Under the pieces are notes generated by a model. The model saw only the letters and a program-made list of their open reading frames with translations, was not told the origin of the DNA and ran no database searches. From Spirosoma terrae (GTDB lineage Bacteria; Bacteroidota; Bacteroidia; Cytophagales; Spirosomataceae), in NCBI RefSeq assembly GCF_010435915.1, contig NZ_JAAFZH010000010.1, forward strand, positions 62,001-126,000: a stretch of 64,000 nucleotides of DNA. Direction: 5' to 3'. Every line of letters begins with the position of its first letter. The stretch's first letter is position 1. Below are positions 1-9,069 of this stretch, in pieces. Made by a program: the position numbers and the translations under genes.

Positions 1-288
1 GAGGTACTGCAACGGGTCTATAATCAGGATAAACAACGACGTAGGGGCAAGCTTGATACAGAATACCACGATCCGACGGCTAAGTACTGGCCAGCTAAAA
101 TATTCGTGGGTACGATGTCAGGCTTATTCCTGATGAGCTGGTTTGCTCAGGCTGTTTTAGCCGTGATACCCAAAGCGCCCGAATGGACGATCGGGTTTAT
201 CGCTGGCTATGCAGGGTATTGGTTCGTGTCGAAAAAGCTGCCAAAGCTTTTGGAATCTGACGTTAAAAAAGATCAAGATCATGATTGA
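1..288 (+). CDS. Small phage membrane protein, holin-like (5' end outside window)
   Basis: The reading frame is open from the first base, so this is the C-terminal part of a gene starting upstream; a GTG at 106 is only an internal candidate start. The visible part is a charged stretch rich in Arg, Lys and Tyr, then two hydrophobic segments (approximately residues 34-57 and 63-76 of the visible part) and a short charged tail ending in Asp/Lys/His. Two TM helices with a charged tail, followed by another membrane protein and by an endolysin, fit a holin of a phage lysis cassette. No family-specific motif is visible, so holin is inferred from size, topology and position. Its stop overlaps the next start by 8 bases. 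Confidence 0.55.
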   Translation, partial: EVLQRVYNQDKQRRRGKLDTEYHDPTAKYWPAKIFVGTMSGLFLMSWFAQAVLAVIPKAPEWTIGFIAGYAGYWFVSKKLPKLLESDVKKDQDHD

Positions 289-1261
289 TGCTATTCAGCT
301 CGACTACTCGATGTATATTGAGATAGCCGGGCGTTTTATACAAATAGGCTTATACGTACTGTTTGTAACAGGTTGTTTTTTGCTATGGCGGTTTACGTGC
401 CGGATGTCATGGGGGCATGACGTTATAGGCCGGATCGTGTTTATCATCCTTGTTTTAAACGGGCTGTTATTATGGAAACAACCTCATCGATTTACGTTGT
501 TTCTCGTCATGCTATTAGGCCCGTTGACCTTTTGGCTATTCTTCAATGTGTTTTATTTCAGCAAATACCCTATACCAGCTGAGGTAATAAAGGAGTTGAA
601 AAACCCCAAAATGCCGGGTTCATCTGTGTTCATTCCTAAGCTGGCATTAGCAAAGTATCTGTTGCGAGATAGCCCAGAATTATATCGGCCGTGGTGGTTT
701 TCCCAGATATTCCGAAACGTTGCGCTGGGTGCAGGCGGGCTATTCCTGCTGTTATTTGGCTTCAGCGAGTCGATTGAAGGCTACACATGGGGGCTACAGC
801 TGGCGGCTAAGGTTCGGCAGGAAACGACAGCCAAAACCGACAGTACGGTAAAAACCGCCGTAAAAGCCGCTGTCGATTCGACCAAAAAGACGTTCTACGC
901 GGTCGCTGATACCATCAAACAGGGTCAGGAACAATTAAGCCAGAAAGTTGATAGTACCAGGCGGGAATCAGAGAAACGAGCCGATGAGGTAAAACGTGGC
1001 TTGAAGCGAACCAATGCTCGCTTTTCGCGTCCTATGCCGCTTATATTCAACAAACCCGAGCCGGTGGGCTTACCACAACCGGTGTTTCCACTCAAAACGG
1101 ATCGGGTAAATAGGGCATGGTATATTCCCGATCAAGGCCGGGCAGATCCGGGCTACCCTTCACCGATTTGGACACGTTATAATTCCCAAGATTATAAAGA
1201 GCCGAACCCACTCCCTGAAAACCCTGACAGTTTAATCATCGCTAAACACTTCATGCCATGA
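281..1261 (+). CDS. Phage membrane protein with C-terminal Ala/Lys/Thr-rich helix
   Basis: 326 aa when started at the ATG at 281, which overlaps the stop of the previous gene; a longer reading from 209 would overlap that gene by 80 bases and begin in a non-hydrophobic shadow. Three hydrophobic helices lie in the first ~110 residues and a fourth near residues 145-160. Then comes a long polar segment rich in Ala, Lys, Thr and Gln with heptad character (coiled coil likely), and a Pro-rich tail. No recognised family. Its place between a holin-like protein and an endolysin suggests a role in lysis or at the envelope (spanin-like or holin partner), but that is inference. Confidence 0.55.
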   Translation: MIDAIQLDYSMYIEIAGRFIQIGLYVLFVTGCFLLWRFTCRMSWGHDVIGRIVFIILVLNGLLLWKQPHRFTLFLVMLLGPLTFWLFFNVFYFSKYPIPAEVIKELKNPKMPGSSVFIPKLALAKYLLRDSPELYRPWWFSQIFRNVALGAGGLFLLLFGFSESIEGYTWGLQLAAKVRQETTAKTDSTVKTAVKAAVDSTKKTFYAVADTIKQGQEQLSQKVDSTRRESEKRADEVKRGLKRTNARFSRPMPLIFNKPEPVGLPQPVFPLKTDRVNRAWYIPDQGRADPGYPSPIWTRYNSQDYKEPNPLPENPDSLIIAKHFMP

Positions 1262-1518
1262 CATTATTCGGATTGATTGACTGGATTGTAATAAGCCTGA
1301 TTGGATTGGCAATATGCTTTGTCGTGGTCTGCCTGATGCTAATGCTTTTGTACGATTTGTTCTCATTCAAACCGCCGATCAGTTACCGGCCTAGTACACG
1401 GTTTGAGGACAAAGAAGGTAACGTGCACATCGTTGAAGCGCCCAACCTATTCAACCGATATTGCTATGAGCGCGGATTAAAAACTAAATGGTATATCCGC
1501 TTTATCGTTGACCCTTAA
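1258..1518 (+). CDS. Small one-TM phage protein
   Basis: 86 aa. Starts with an ATGA overlap onto the previous stop, so it is translationally coupled. One long hydrophobic helix at about residues 8-33 is followed by a soluble tail with a Pro-rich stretch and several Tyr/Arg residues. It could be a second holin/antiholin or a small lysis accessory protein; nothing in the sequence decides. The gene ends 12 bases before the endolysin. Confidence 0.5.
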   Translation: MTLFGLIDWIVISLIGLAICFVVVCLMLMLLYDLFSFKPPISYRPSTRFEDKEGNVHIVEAPNLFNRYCYERGLKTKWYIRFIVDP

Positions 1519-1530
1519 ACACTCAATACT

Positions 1531-2259
1531 ATGAAAATCATAACATTGCCAATCCTGCTGGCTTGCGGTGCATCGCCCAAAACAGCGTCGCTTTACGTCG
1601 ATCCGATTAACCGCTACGTCGATGAATACGCGGTAACAACCCATGTGCGGTTGAGCCACTTTCTATCACAGGTTCTTCATGAGTCCATACGTCTGACTGC
1701 AACAGTTGAAAACCTCAGCTATTCGGCTGAAGCCTTAGTACGTACGTGGCCATCGCGGTTCTATGCTGGTTCAGAAGTGAAATACGATTGGGTAGAAAAA
1801 AGAAAAGACCCAGAAACCGGTAAAACCTTAAATGTTTTACAACCCAGACAGGGCAAGCCTGCTGGCATGTATGCCCGTCAACCTGAGAAAATAGCGAACT
1901 ACGTATATGCTAATAGGTTAGGGAATGGCACGGAAGAATCGGGCGATGGCTGGAAATACCGGGGTCGTGGTCCTATTCAGAATACGGGCAAAACCAAGTA
2001 CATCCGGTACAAAAAGCTATTCGGCATTGATTACGTCAACCATCCTGAATACATGCAGCGGCCGGATGATGGTATGCACACGTCTTTTCAGTTTTGGGCA
2101 GATATGAACCTCAACGTCATTGCTGATAAAGACAACGTTGAGTTGACCACGCGGAAGGTGAACGGCGGAATTAATGGCCTGGCTGATCGTACAAAGCTAT
2201 TGGCCATCTGTAAAAGTGCACTTCGACCGATTTTCTACGAATCTGATAAAGTTGCTTAA
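1531..2259 (+). CDS. Phage endolysin, GH19 chitinase-like
   Basis: 242 aa. The fold is that of glycoside hydrolase family 19 phage lysins: an N-terminal helical segment, then the signature LHES with the likely general-acid Glu at residue 51, and GRGPIQNTGK near residues 144-153, equivalent to the GRG(L/P)IQ(L/N)TG motif of the family. Such enzymes cut the glycan strand of peptidoglycan at the end of the lytic cycle. There is no signal peptide, so release through the preceding holin-like proteins is expected. Residues 93-105 hold a charged insertion with little similarity to short family members. Enzyme class is confident; substrate specificity is not visible. Confidence 0.85.
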   Translation: MKIITLPILLACGASPKTASLYVDPINRYVDEYAVTTHVRLSHFLSQVLHESIRLTATVENLSYSAEALVRTWPSRFYAGSEVKYDWVEKRKDPETGKTLNVLQPRQGKPAGMYARQPEKIANYVYANRLGNGTEESGDGWKYRGRGPIQNTGKTKYIRYKKLFGIDYVNHPEYMQRPDDGMHTSFQFWADMNLNVIADKDNVELTTRKVNGGINGLADRTKLLAICKSALRPIFYESDKVA

Positions 2260-2321
2260 TCAGAATGAACAGGTTGCAGTGCAAATAGGAAAAAGCTAAA
2301 AAGGTAACGTTAAGTAACGGT

Positions 2322-3047
2322 ATGTCTGATCTGGAGCAGAAGTTTGTCGAAGAATATCCGAAGGATTGTAACGGCGCTAGGGCGGCTGTACGGGCTGGCT
2401 TTGCGAAAAGCCGCGCGAAACAAACTGCCTGGGATCTGTTGCAACGAAAGGACATCCGAGACGCTATAGAAGAACGTTTAAAGCTGTTTACGATTTCAGC
2501 CGATGAAGCCGCTAAGAATATCAGTGATATTGCCCGTACACGCCTGAACGACTTTATTAAGGTCCGAAAAGTACTTAAAACAGAAGTAGTACGTAGGCCG
2601 CTCCAATTCCTTATCGATAAAGCTAAAAAAGAACTGGAGTTAGAAAGCGCTATTCTATTTGAACTAGAATGGGATGGTGATGAGGATCGGGATAAAAAAC
2701 GTCAGGAAGCTAAGGTTAAGGACATTGAACGTAGGATTCAACGATACACGATTGAATTACGGCATAATGCTAAAGCCTATCGGGACGTAGACGACGAACC
2801 TAAATGGGTTGAGCAAGCCTATTTTGATCTGGTTGAATTATCCCGAGCGTATGATGTTGGCAATATTCACGAATACTCTGTTGGTGAATTCGGACCGAAA
2901 ATCAAGATGTATCCTGCTGATAAAGCGAATGAAATTATTCTAAAGCTTAACGGCAAGTTGGTAGATCGGACAGATCATACATCTAAGGGCGAGTCTGTCA
3001 ATAAGGGTTTTTATGATTTCCTCAAAAAAGTAAACACCAAGAAATGA
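2322..3047 (+). CDS. terS: Terminase small subunit
   Basis: 241 aa. The first ~60 residues match the Terminase_2 pattern: acidic start, FVEEY, then AAVRAGF and a following helix (an HTH-like DNA-binding fold that recognises the packaging site). The central part is strongly charged and helical (residues ~85-150), as expected for the oligomerisation stalk, and the C-terminus is loosely conserved and likely contacts the large subunit. The stop overlaps the start of the large subunit gene by four bases (ATGA), the classic pairing. Longer than typical small subunits (~150-200 aa), mainly in the middle. Confidence 0.85.
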   Translation: MSDLEQKFVEEYPKDCNGARAAVRAGFAKSRAKQTAWDLLQRKDIRDAIEERLKLFTISADEAAKNISDIARTRLNDFIKVRKVLKTEVVRRPLQFLIDKAKKELELESAILFELEWDGDEDRDKKRQEAKVKDIERRIQRYTIELRHNAKAYRDVDDEPKWVEQAYFDLVELSRAYDVGNIHEYSVGEFGPKIKMYPADKANEIILKLNGKLVDRTDHTSKGESVNKGFYDFLKKVNTKK

Positions 3048-4618
3048 CAGTAGAGGAGGAAATACAGGCAGAATCCGTGGTACGGTCTTTTACTGAAGAC
3101 TGGAATTACTTTGCGTATGAGGTGTTAGGCGCACGGCTGGATAAAGAACAACAGGATATCCTTACCAGTGTTCAATTCAACCCGCGCACATCGGTAGCCA
3201 GTGGAACGGCACGGGGGAAGGACTACGTAACAGCTGTTGCATGTTTCTGCTTTATGTTTCTTACGCCAAAGTGGAATGAAGAAGGCGACCTCATCGATAA
3301 CACGAAAGTAGCCCTCAGCGCTCCTACTGATCGACAGGTAAAAAACATTATGATGCCCGAAATTTCGCGGCTGTACAATAAAGCGAAACGTAACGGTGTC
3401 ATTTTACCCGGCCGGTTGAATGTCTATGATATACGTACCGAGTATGAGGAATGGTTTTTGACTGGCTTCAAAGCGTCTGAACATAACCATGAAGCATGGT
3501 CAGGTTTCCACGCAGTAAACACCATGTTTGCCATTACGGAAGCATCTGGTATATCAGATGATACGTTTGGCGCTATTGAAGGGAACTTGCAGGGTAATTC
3601 TCGTATCCTCATCGTTTTCAACCCGAATAACACTGTTGGTTATGCAGCACGTAGCCAGAAACAGGATCGCTGGAGCAAGTTCAGGCTTAACTCGCTGACA
3701 GCTCCCAATGTCATCGAAAAACGTCAGGTGATACCCGGTCAGGTCGATTACGAATGGATAACTGACAAGTTGAAGTTATGGTGTGAGGAAATTGAAGCCG
3801 ACCAGGTTGATATAGCTCAGGATGATTTCGAATTTGAAGGCCAGTGGTATCGACCTACTGATATTTTCCGAATAAAAGTACTGGGCAAGTTTCCCAAAGC
3901 TGGTAAAGATGTCCTCATCCCTCAACAGTGGATTGAAGCCGCACAGGAACGTTGGGTACGTTATCACAAAACGATTCGTGTTGATCCATATCCAAAACCG
4001 CTACGTTTAGGTGTTGACGTTGCCGGTATGGGTCGGGATAGTACGGTATTTGCTCACCGACATGGCAACATTGGAAAAGCCTTCACGAAAAGCAACTCAG
4101 GAGGTGAAGCTGACCACATGGAAGTAGCTGGGCGGATAGTTCACATTCTGAAGAACGACAAAAAAGCAACGGCCTTCATCGATACCATTGGCGAGGGCGC
4201 GGGCGTGTATTCCCGAACAAAAGAATTAGGTTATGAATCGCGGGCGCTGTCGTGTAAAAACAGTGAAGCCGCAACCGATAACAGCGGGGAACCTCTAACC
4301 GATATAACTGGCCAGCGAACATTTGCCAATATGCGGGCGTATCTGGGTTGGGCCGTTCGTGATTGGCTAAACCCGAAAAACTACCCGGACAACACGCCAG
4401 ATGTGTATATGCCCATGCTTCCGCCTGGAGGTGGCTTTTTAGAAGAAGCGACTGAGATTAAATACAAATGGCTCTCTAATGGCTCGATCATCCTTGAAGA
4501 TAAGGACGATGTGATTAAACGCCTAAAACGGTCGCCGGATGAGTTTGACGCTATGGCTAACACATTCTATCCGTTTGAGCCAACCTCAAAAGTGAAGGAT
4601 TTATCAGGATATTTTTAA
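3044..4618 (+). CDS. terL: Terminase large subunit (DNA packaging ATPase/nuclease)
   Basis: 524 aa. The N-terminal ATPase has a variant Walker A, SGTARGKD (residues 53-60), and a Walker-B-like hydrophobic strand ending in ITEASG about 110 residues later. The C-terminal half carries a RuvC-like nuclease fold: LGVDVAGMGRDS near residue 322 with the first catalytic Asp, AFIDTIGEGAG with the second, and SPDEFDAMAN near the end with the third. The enzyme cuts concatemeric DNA and pumps it into the prohead docked at the portal. Length is normal for the family. Downstream, 12 bases separate it from the portal gene. Confidence 0.93.
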   Translation: MTVEEEIQAESVVRSFTEDWNYFAYEVLGARLDKEQQDILTSVQFNPRTSVASGTARGKDYVTAVACFCFMFLTPKWNEEGDLIDNTKVALSAPTDRQVKNIMMPEISRLYNKAKRNGVILPGRLNVYDIRTEYEEWFLTGFKASEHNHEAWSGFHAVNTMFAITEASGISDDTFGAIEGNLQGNSRILIVFNPNNTVGYAARSQKQDRWSKFRLNSLTAPNVIEKRQVIPGQVDYEWITDKLKLWCEEIEADQVDIAQDDFEFEGQWYRPTDIFRIKVLGKFPKAGKDVLIPQQWIEAAQERWVRYHKTIRVDPYPKPLRLGVDVAGMGRDSTVFAHRHGNIGKAFTKSNSGGEADHMEVAGRIVHILKNDKKATAFIDTIGEGAGVYSRTKELGYESRALSCKNSEAATDNSGEPLTDITGQRTFANMRAYLGWAVRDWLNPKNYPDNTPDVYMPMLPPGGGFLEEATEIKYKWLSNGSIILEDKDDVIKRLKRSPDEFDAMANTFYPFEPTSKVKDLSGYF

Positions 4619-4630
4619 TCATAAACGTGT

Positions 4631-6067
4631 ATGACTCTCAAAGAACTTAAAGAATTACTGGCGAGCACAGGTGCTTCAAATAAAAGTATCAGTGATATTA
4701 TAGCCAAATTGAAATCACGGCCGGAAGCTCTTGATCTAAAGACATTCCGGGAGCAGTATTCCCCGAAGGGCCATGATACGATGAGCACAGTAGAACGGCC
4801 GGATAAACAGATCAAAAAGCCAAACCCTGAAGACCCGGAAAAAACGATTGATGCTATAGAGAAAGTCAATCGACTTGCATTGCCAATGCAGAAGATTATC
4901 GTAAAACGGGCTGTCAGTTTCTTGTTTGGGAATCCGGTTAAGATTAACTCAGAAGCGAAGAAAGAGCAGGAAAAACAGGTATTAAACGCATTGAATCGAA
5001 TTCTGAAGGACTGTAAAATCAATTCGTTCAACCGTCGGATTGCCAAAGACCTGTTTCGCTCGACTGAAATAGCAGAATGCTGGTACCCTGTTGAAAAACA
5101 GGAGAATCATAGTACCTACGGATTCGATACGAAATTCAAGATCCGTGTAATGGCCTTTAGCCCCTGGGATGGAAACGATTTGTATCCGTTGTTTGATGAT
5201 ACAGGGGATATGATTGCTTTTAGCCGCGCTTATACCCGTAAAGATGATGAGGGTAAGGAAGTCAAGTATTTCGAAACCTATACGGACGATGAAAAACTAG
5301 TCTGGGTACAAAAGGATGCAACATGGGAGGAACCTCAACGTACCCCGAATATCATTAAGAAAATCCCCGTCATCTATGGCAAACAGGATGGTGTAGAATG
5401 GGCCGACGTGCAAACGTGTATTGAACGGCTGGAATACCTGCTATCCAATTTTGCCGATACCAACGATTACCACGCATCGCCTAAAATCTTTGTTGAAGGG
5501 GAATTGACTGGTTTCAGCAAGAAAGGTGAATCCGGTGCTATCCTACAGGGAACATCTGGCACTAAAGCGTATTACCTCAGCTGGGATCATGCTACGGATG
5601 CTGTAAAGCTGGAGATAGAAACGCTGTTGCGATTTATCTACACATTCACCCAGACCCCGGATATTTCGTTCGACAGTGTGAAAGGGCTCAGGGAAATCAG
5701 CGGTGAAGCGTTGAAAATGCTGTTTTTGGATGCACATCTAAAGGTTCAGGAAAAACGGGAAGTTTTCGATGAGTATCTGGAGCGACGTACGAATATTATC
5801 AAAGCGTATTTAGGCTACGTAAATACCACACTAAAGACTTTTGCGGATAACATGGACATCGAATCAGAGGTGCAACCATTTATCATCAACGACGTAGCGG
5901 CTACGATCAAACAACTAACGGAAGCGACTGCGGGCAAAGCTATACTATCTCAGCGTACGGCCGTTGCTCAGTCAGGCTTGGTTGATAATGTTGATCAGGA
6001 AATGCAGTATCTACAGGAAGAACGCGACCAGGCCGCTGAACGTGATGTATTTGAACGCACTGTCTAA
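4631..6067 (+). CDS. Portal protein (SPP1 gp6-like)
   Basis: 478 aa, the usual size for portals of the SPP1/gp6 class. Supporting features are the position directly after the large terminase, the N-terminal charged region, the WYPVEKQ and ISFDSVKGLREISGEALK segments typical of portal stem and wing, and a helical C-terminal crown rich in Gln/Glu. It should form the dodecameric ring through which DNA enters and leaves the head. The C-terminus ends in an acidic, Gln-rich helix. Identification rests on these motifs and gene order. Confidence 0.88.
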   Translation: MTLKELKELLASTGASNKSISDIIAKLKSRPEALDLKTFREQYSPKGHDTMSTVERPDKQIKKPNPEDPEKTIDAIEKVNRLALPMQKIIVKRAVSFLFGNPVKINSEAKKEQEKQVLNALNRILKDCKINSFNRRIAKDLFRSTEIAECWYPVEKQENHSTYGFDTKFKIRVMAFSPWDGNDLYPLFDDTGDMIAFSRAYTRKDDEGKEVKYFETYTDDEKLVWVQKDATWEEPQRTPNIIKKIPVIYGKQDGVEWADVQTCIERLEYLLSNFADTNDYHASPKIFVEGELTGFSKKGESGAILQGTSGTKAYYLSWDHATDAVKLEIETLLRFIYTFTQTPDISFDSVKGLREISGEALKMLFLDAHLKVQEKREVFDEYLERRTNIIKAYLGYVNTTLKTFADNMDIESEVQPFIINDVAATIKQLTEATAGKAILSQRTAVAQSGLVDNVDQEMQYLQEERDQAAERDVFERTV

Positions 6068-6078
6068 GTCTTAGTAAC

Positions 6079-6402
6079 ATGATAAACGAGTCAGACGAAA
6101 AGAAGTGCACGTACTACATTGATGTGATTGAACGTGCACCCAAACCAGGCGAGTATATGGTATGGGTTGGAAAAAAGGGGATCAATCAGGTACTAATGAT
6201 CAAGTCGGTAAAAGCGGTTAAACATAAAGTGGTAACAGATACACAGGCTTATCATTTAAAACTACAGCCGATGAATTACTTAAAAGAACTGACCGTGATT
6301 GATGAAAAACGGCGCATGGGTGTTCCTGTCAGCTGTCGGGTTTGGGTACGAGGAGAAGAAGCCTGGCCTAGTTACTGGCATCCTAGAAGCAAAAAACGAT
6401 GA
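6079..6402 (+). CDS. Hypothetical phage protein between portal and MuF
   Basis: 107 aa, soluble, mixed alpha/beta, with many Lys and Val residues and a Trp-rich C-terminus (WVRGEEAWPSYW). No family recognised. It starts 12 bases after the portal stop and its stop overlaps the MuF start by four bases (ATGA), so it belongs to the packaging/head operon and is probably a virion or assembly accessory protein. Confidence 0.6.
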   Translation: MINESDEKKCTYYIDVIERAPKPGEYMVWVGKKGINQVLMIKSVKAVKHKVVTDTQAYHLKLQPMNYLKELTVIDEKRRMGVPVSCRVWVRGEEAWPSYWHPRSKKR

Positions 6403-8186
6403 GCTACCGTAAGTTTTCCCCGCAGGAATATAACGACCGGCAACTGAAGCGGGTAGAATCATTCACCCGTAAAATCGACCTCATCTATTACAGCGCCATT
6501 ATCGAAGCGGCTCAGATTGCGGTTAATGTCGCTGTTGATACGGAAAAGCAGTTTTCCTTTGATGATTATTCCCAGACCACAGAGCGGGTAGAAAGCCTAT
6601 TCCGGCGCATGGCGCTGGATATGCTATTCACAATTGAATCAGGACAGGATGAAGCCTGGTCGTTTTCAAATGATAAGAATGACGCACTTGTCGATTTAGT
6701 GTTTAGCAGTCCTATCCAGACCAACGAAACAACACCCGCTCTAACACCGCCACCCCACTATAAGGTCAGGAATCAGGAAGCATTAGCCGCGTTCAAAGAA
6801 CGTACTATTGATGGATTAAACCTGTCGGATCGAGTCTGGAGATACACCGGCCAGTTCAAGACTGAATTAGAAATGGCCATCGACGTTGGATTAGGTGAGG
6901 GTAAATCCGCTCAGCAAATGAGCCGGGATATACGTAAATACCTCAACGACCCTGATATGTTGTTTCGCAAAGTGCGGAATAAACGGGGAAACCTGGTTCT
7001 ATCCAAACGGGCAAAGAATTATCATCCTGGTCAGGGTGTCTACCGTAGCAGCTACAAAAATGCGATGCGATTGACCCGAACAGAAATCAATGCAGCCCAC
7101 CGGGAATCGGATCATGTACGGTACCAGACATTAGATTTTGTCGTGGGTTTTGAGGTTCGGCGCTCGAATAATCCGGGTAATTGTGAGGTATGCGCTAAAC
7201 TAAAAGGACGTTATCCTAAAACGTTCAAATTCGTTGGCTGGCACCCGCAATGCCGCTGTCATGTGGTGTCTATTCTGGCTACTCCGGAAGAGCTCAGGCA
7301 GCTGAACCAAATGATTCTTAATGGTGAAGATACTACGGCTTTCCGAAGTGTCAATGAGGTAAATGATGTTCCTGAGAATTTTAGAACGTGGGTTGAAGAC
7401 AATCGAAAAAGGCTGGAAAACTCACCCAACAAACCTATTTTCATTCGAGACAACTTCACGGGTAAAGACTTTGCAAAGGCCAAATTCACGATTTCAGAGC
7501 CGGTAAAAAAGGCTTTTTTGGGAATCGATCTATCAACCCTTATTAAAGGTGATGTGCCTACGAATGCTGAAATGAAGGCCGTTATTATGGCATTTGCCAA
7601 GCAACATCCAGAGCATTTCGCCAATGGGTTGGAAAGTGTCAGTATTCTGAAAAGTAAATCGTATTTAATGCAGCATTCCAGGCTTTACAACCCGTCCACC
7701 AATCAATGGTCCTCCCAATCGAGTATTAGCCTTTCAACGCATAGCTTTTCTATAGGAGGGCAGCTGTTTAACCCTACAGAAGAACTTAGGGGAGCCTTTG
7801 CCGCAATGAAGGCAAACACTCCCCTAACCTTTAATCAGGAATATTCTGTAGAAGCGCTTTGGCATGAGATATTACATGCCAAATCAAATACCCCTCCTCG
7901 AAAGCTGAATGCATCCCGGTTGGAGCGTATGGAAACACTCAACCAGTTCACAGCCCGTCACACCTATGATGAGTTTCTAAAAGCATTCAATTCGAATGCC
8001 CTCCACAAACAACAGGTGCTCGAAAATGGCTATGGGTATAAAGGTTGGGTTAAAAGTTTCCGTGATGACCTTAAAAAGCTTGGTATCGCTGAAGAGAAAG
8101 CGGTAAAAGACTTGATGCCCGTGTTAATGGGCGATTACGCAGAAATATTGAAAAAGCTTAGGGACTATATGGCTACTCCTCAATAA
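6399..8186 (+). CDS. MuF-type minor head protein fused to a C-terminal HExxH (zincin-like) domain
   Basis: 595 aa. Residues ~214-294 form the phage head morphogenesis (MuF/SPP1 gp7) domain: LTRTEINAAHRES, then CEVC and the closing HPQCRCHV, the Cys/His pattern of this family. The family sits at the portal and can be packaged in the head. Here it continues for another ~300 residues. That extension holds HEILH at 489-493, the zinc-metallopeptidase motif, with downstream Glu residues (for example in RLERMETLNQF) able to supply a third ligand. Ordinary MuF proteins are much shorter. MuF proteins with C-terminal effector domains are a known class of temperate-phage polymorphic toxins; assigning this one to that class is inference. 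Its 3' end overlaps a convergent gene by 14 bases. Confidence 0.85.
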   Translation: MSYRKFSPQEYNDRQLKRVESFTRKIDLIYYSAIIEAAQIAVNVAVDTEKQFSFDDYSQTTERVESLFRRMALDMLFTIESGQDEAWSFSNDKNDALVDLVFSSPIQTNETTPALTPPPHYKVRNQEALAAFKERTIDGLNLSDRVWRYTGQFKTELEMAIDVGLGEGKSAQQMSRDIRKYLNDPDMLFRKVRNKRGNLVLSKRAKNYHPGQGVYRSSYKNAMRLTRTEINAAHRESDHVRYQTLDFVVGFEVRRSNNPGNCEVCAKLKGRYPKTFKFVGWHPQCRCHVVSILATPEELRQLNQMILNGEDTTAFRSVNEVNDVPENFRTWVEDNRKRLENSPNKPIFIRDNFTGKDFAKAKFTISEPVKKAFLGIDLSTLIKGDVPTNAEMKAVIMAFAKQHPEHFANGLESVSILKSKSYLMQHSRLYNPSTNQWSSQSSISLSTHSFSIGGQLFNPTEELRGAFAAMKANTPLTFNQEYSVEALWHEILHAKSNTPPRKLNASRLERMETLNQFTARHTYDEFLKAFNSNALHKQQVLENGYGYKGWVKSFRDDLKKLGIAEEKAVKDLMPVLMGDYAEILKKLRDYMATPQ

Positions 8187-8451
8187 CCTGGTAATCCATA
8201 CCTCGTTTGAATTCCGCTACTTTGTCGGGAACCTGTGACCAGTAGACCTCAGCTTTAGCCTCATCTCCACGATTTAAGTACAAAAGCCCTAAATCAAAAA
8301 GTGCTCCACCTGGGGTAATGGTAGCCCTGTAGCCTTCCTCAGTGTAAGGCTCAGGGAATACCAGATTATGGCGAACGTTAATCCATCGGTCCAATACCCC
8401 CAGCTCGTCTATTTCGTCTGGTGTAAGATTATGATCAAATACAGTTTCCAT
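8173..8451 (-). CDS. Small acidic protein, candidate immunity protein
   Basis: 92 aa, acidic. Not a recognised family. Sequence features: an N-terminal acidic helix, GALFDLGLLYLNRGDEAKAE (one TPR-like helix pair), and an acidic C-terminus. It is the last gene of a leftward operon and overlaps the end of the MuF gene tail-to-tail, the usual place for a gene that neutralises the neighbouring effector domain. The immunity role is inference from size, acidity and position only. Confidence 0.6.
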   Translation of the reverse strand: METVFDHNLTPDEIDELGVLDRWINVRHNLVFPEPYTEEGYRATITPGGALFDLGLLYLNRGDEAKAEVYWSQVPDKVAEFKRGMDYQVIEE

Positions 8452-8454
8452 TAC

Positions 8455-8715
8455 TTAAAGGTTTGCGTAGTACTCAGAATCATCAATAGTAACTTCAACA
8501 TACACCCCATCATCATTTGAAGTCCAGGCAACATACTTCACGTTAAAAGATGATTGAAGAAATATTTTCTTTACAGGTAGCTTATCTGAATCATACTCAG
8601 AGCTAATCAACGAATACAGCCACTCCGATTGTATTATATGACCGATACTAGGTACTACAGGTAGTTCAAGGAAAACGGCGAAATCCGTATTGTATAACAC
8701 AAATAGAATTCTCAT
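8455..8715 (-). CDS. Hypothetical small protein
   Basis: 86 aa, with a hydrophobic, aromatic N-terminus (LFVLYNTDFAVFLEL), a central WLYSLIS helix and an acidic C-terminal beta-like segment. Its ATG overlaps the stop of the upstream 115-aa gene (ATGA) and its stop lies three bases before the next start, so it is the fourth gene of a tight five-gene leftward operon. No function recognised. Confidence 0.55.
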   Translation of the reverse strand: MRILFVLYNTDFAVFLELPVVPSIGHIIQSEWLYSLISSEYDSDKLPVKKIFLQSSFNVKYVAWTSNDDGVYVEVTIDDSEYYANL

Positions 8716-9059
8716 CGATTAGGCTGTTTTAATTTGACTCCCAAAAGCACCTCTTTCGAGCATTCCCCTTTCACGTAGTCCACTGCCAGAACAGCAATAG
8801 CCCTACCCTGTAACGTTGTCAACTGATCAATACCATCATACGTTATACGATGCTGAGCCAGCACGTTTATTGATTCGCTATAGCCTTCTTTTACCGGCCG
8901 GTTAATTTTTTGATTAATTAACGGATCCGCTAATCGCTTTTGCAAATCCTGAATCGTTTGTTTTATCTGGCCTTCTGTTGGCGGCATGAGTGTTTCCATA
9001 CTGAAATTTACGTTAAAGTTATCTGGAACCAGCTGCAACGGTCCCAGATAACCAGGCAA
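8712..9059 (-). CDS. Hypothetical small protein
   Basis: 115 aa from a TTG start at 9059; in-frame ATGs at 8999 and 8987 would give shorter forms of 95 and 91 aa, and the ATG at 8999 is quite plausible. A predicted helix rich in Gln/Lys (GQIKQTIQDLQKRLAD) is followed by a mixed region with GRAIAVLAVDYVKG. No family recognised. Ends in an ATGA overlap with the next gene of the same leftward operon. Confidence 0.5.
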   Translation of the reverse strand: MPGYLGPLQLVPDNFNVNFSMETLMPPTEGQIKQTIQDLQKRLADPLINQKINRPVKEGYSESINVLAQHRITYDGIDQLTTLQGRAIAVLAVDYVKGECSKEVLLGVKLKQPNR

Positions 9060-9069
9060 TGTTTTAGGA

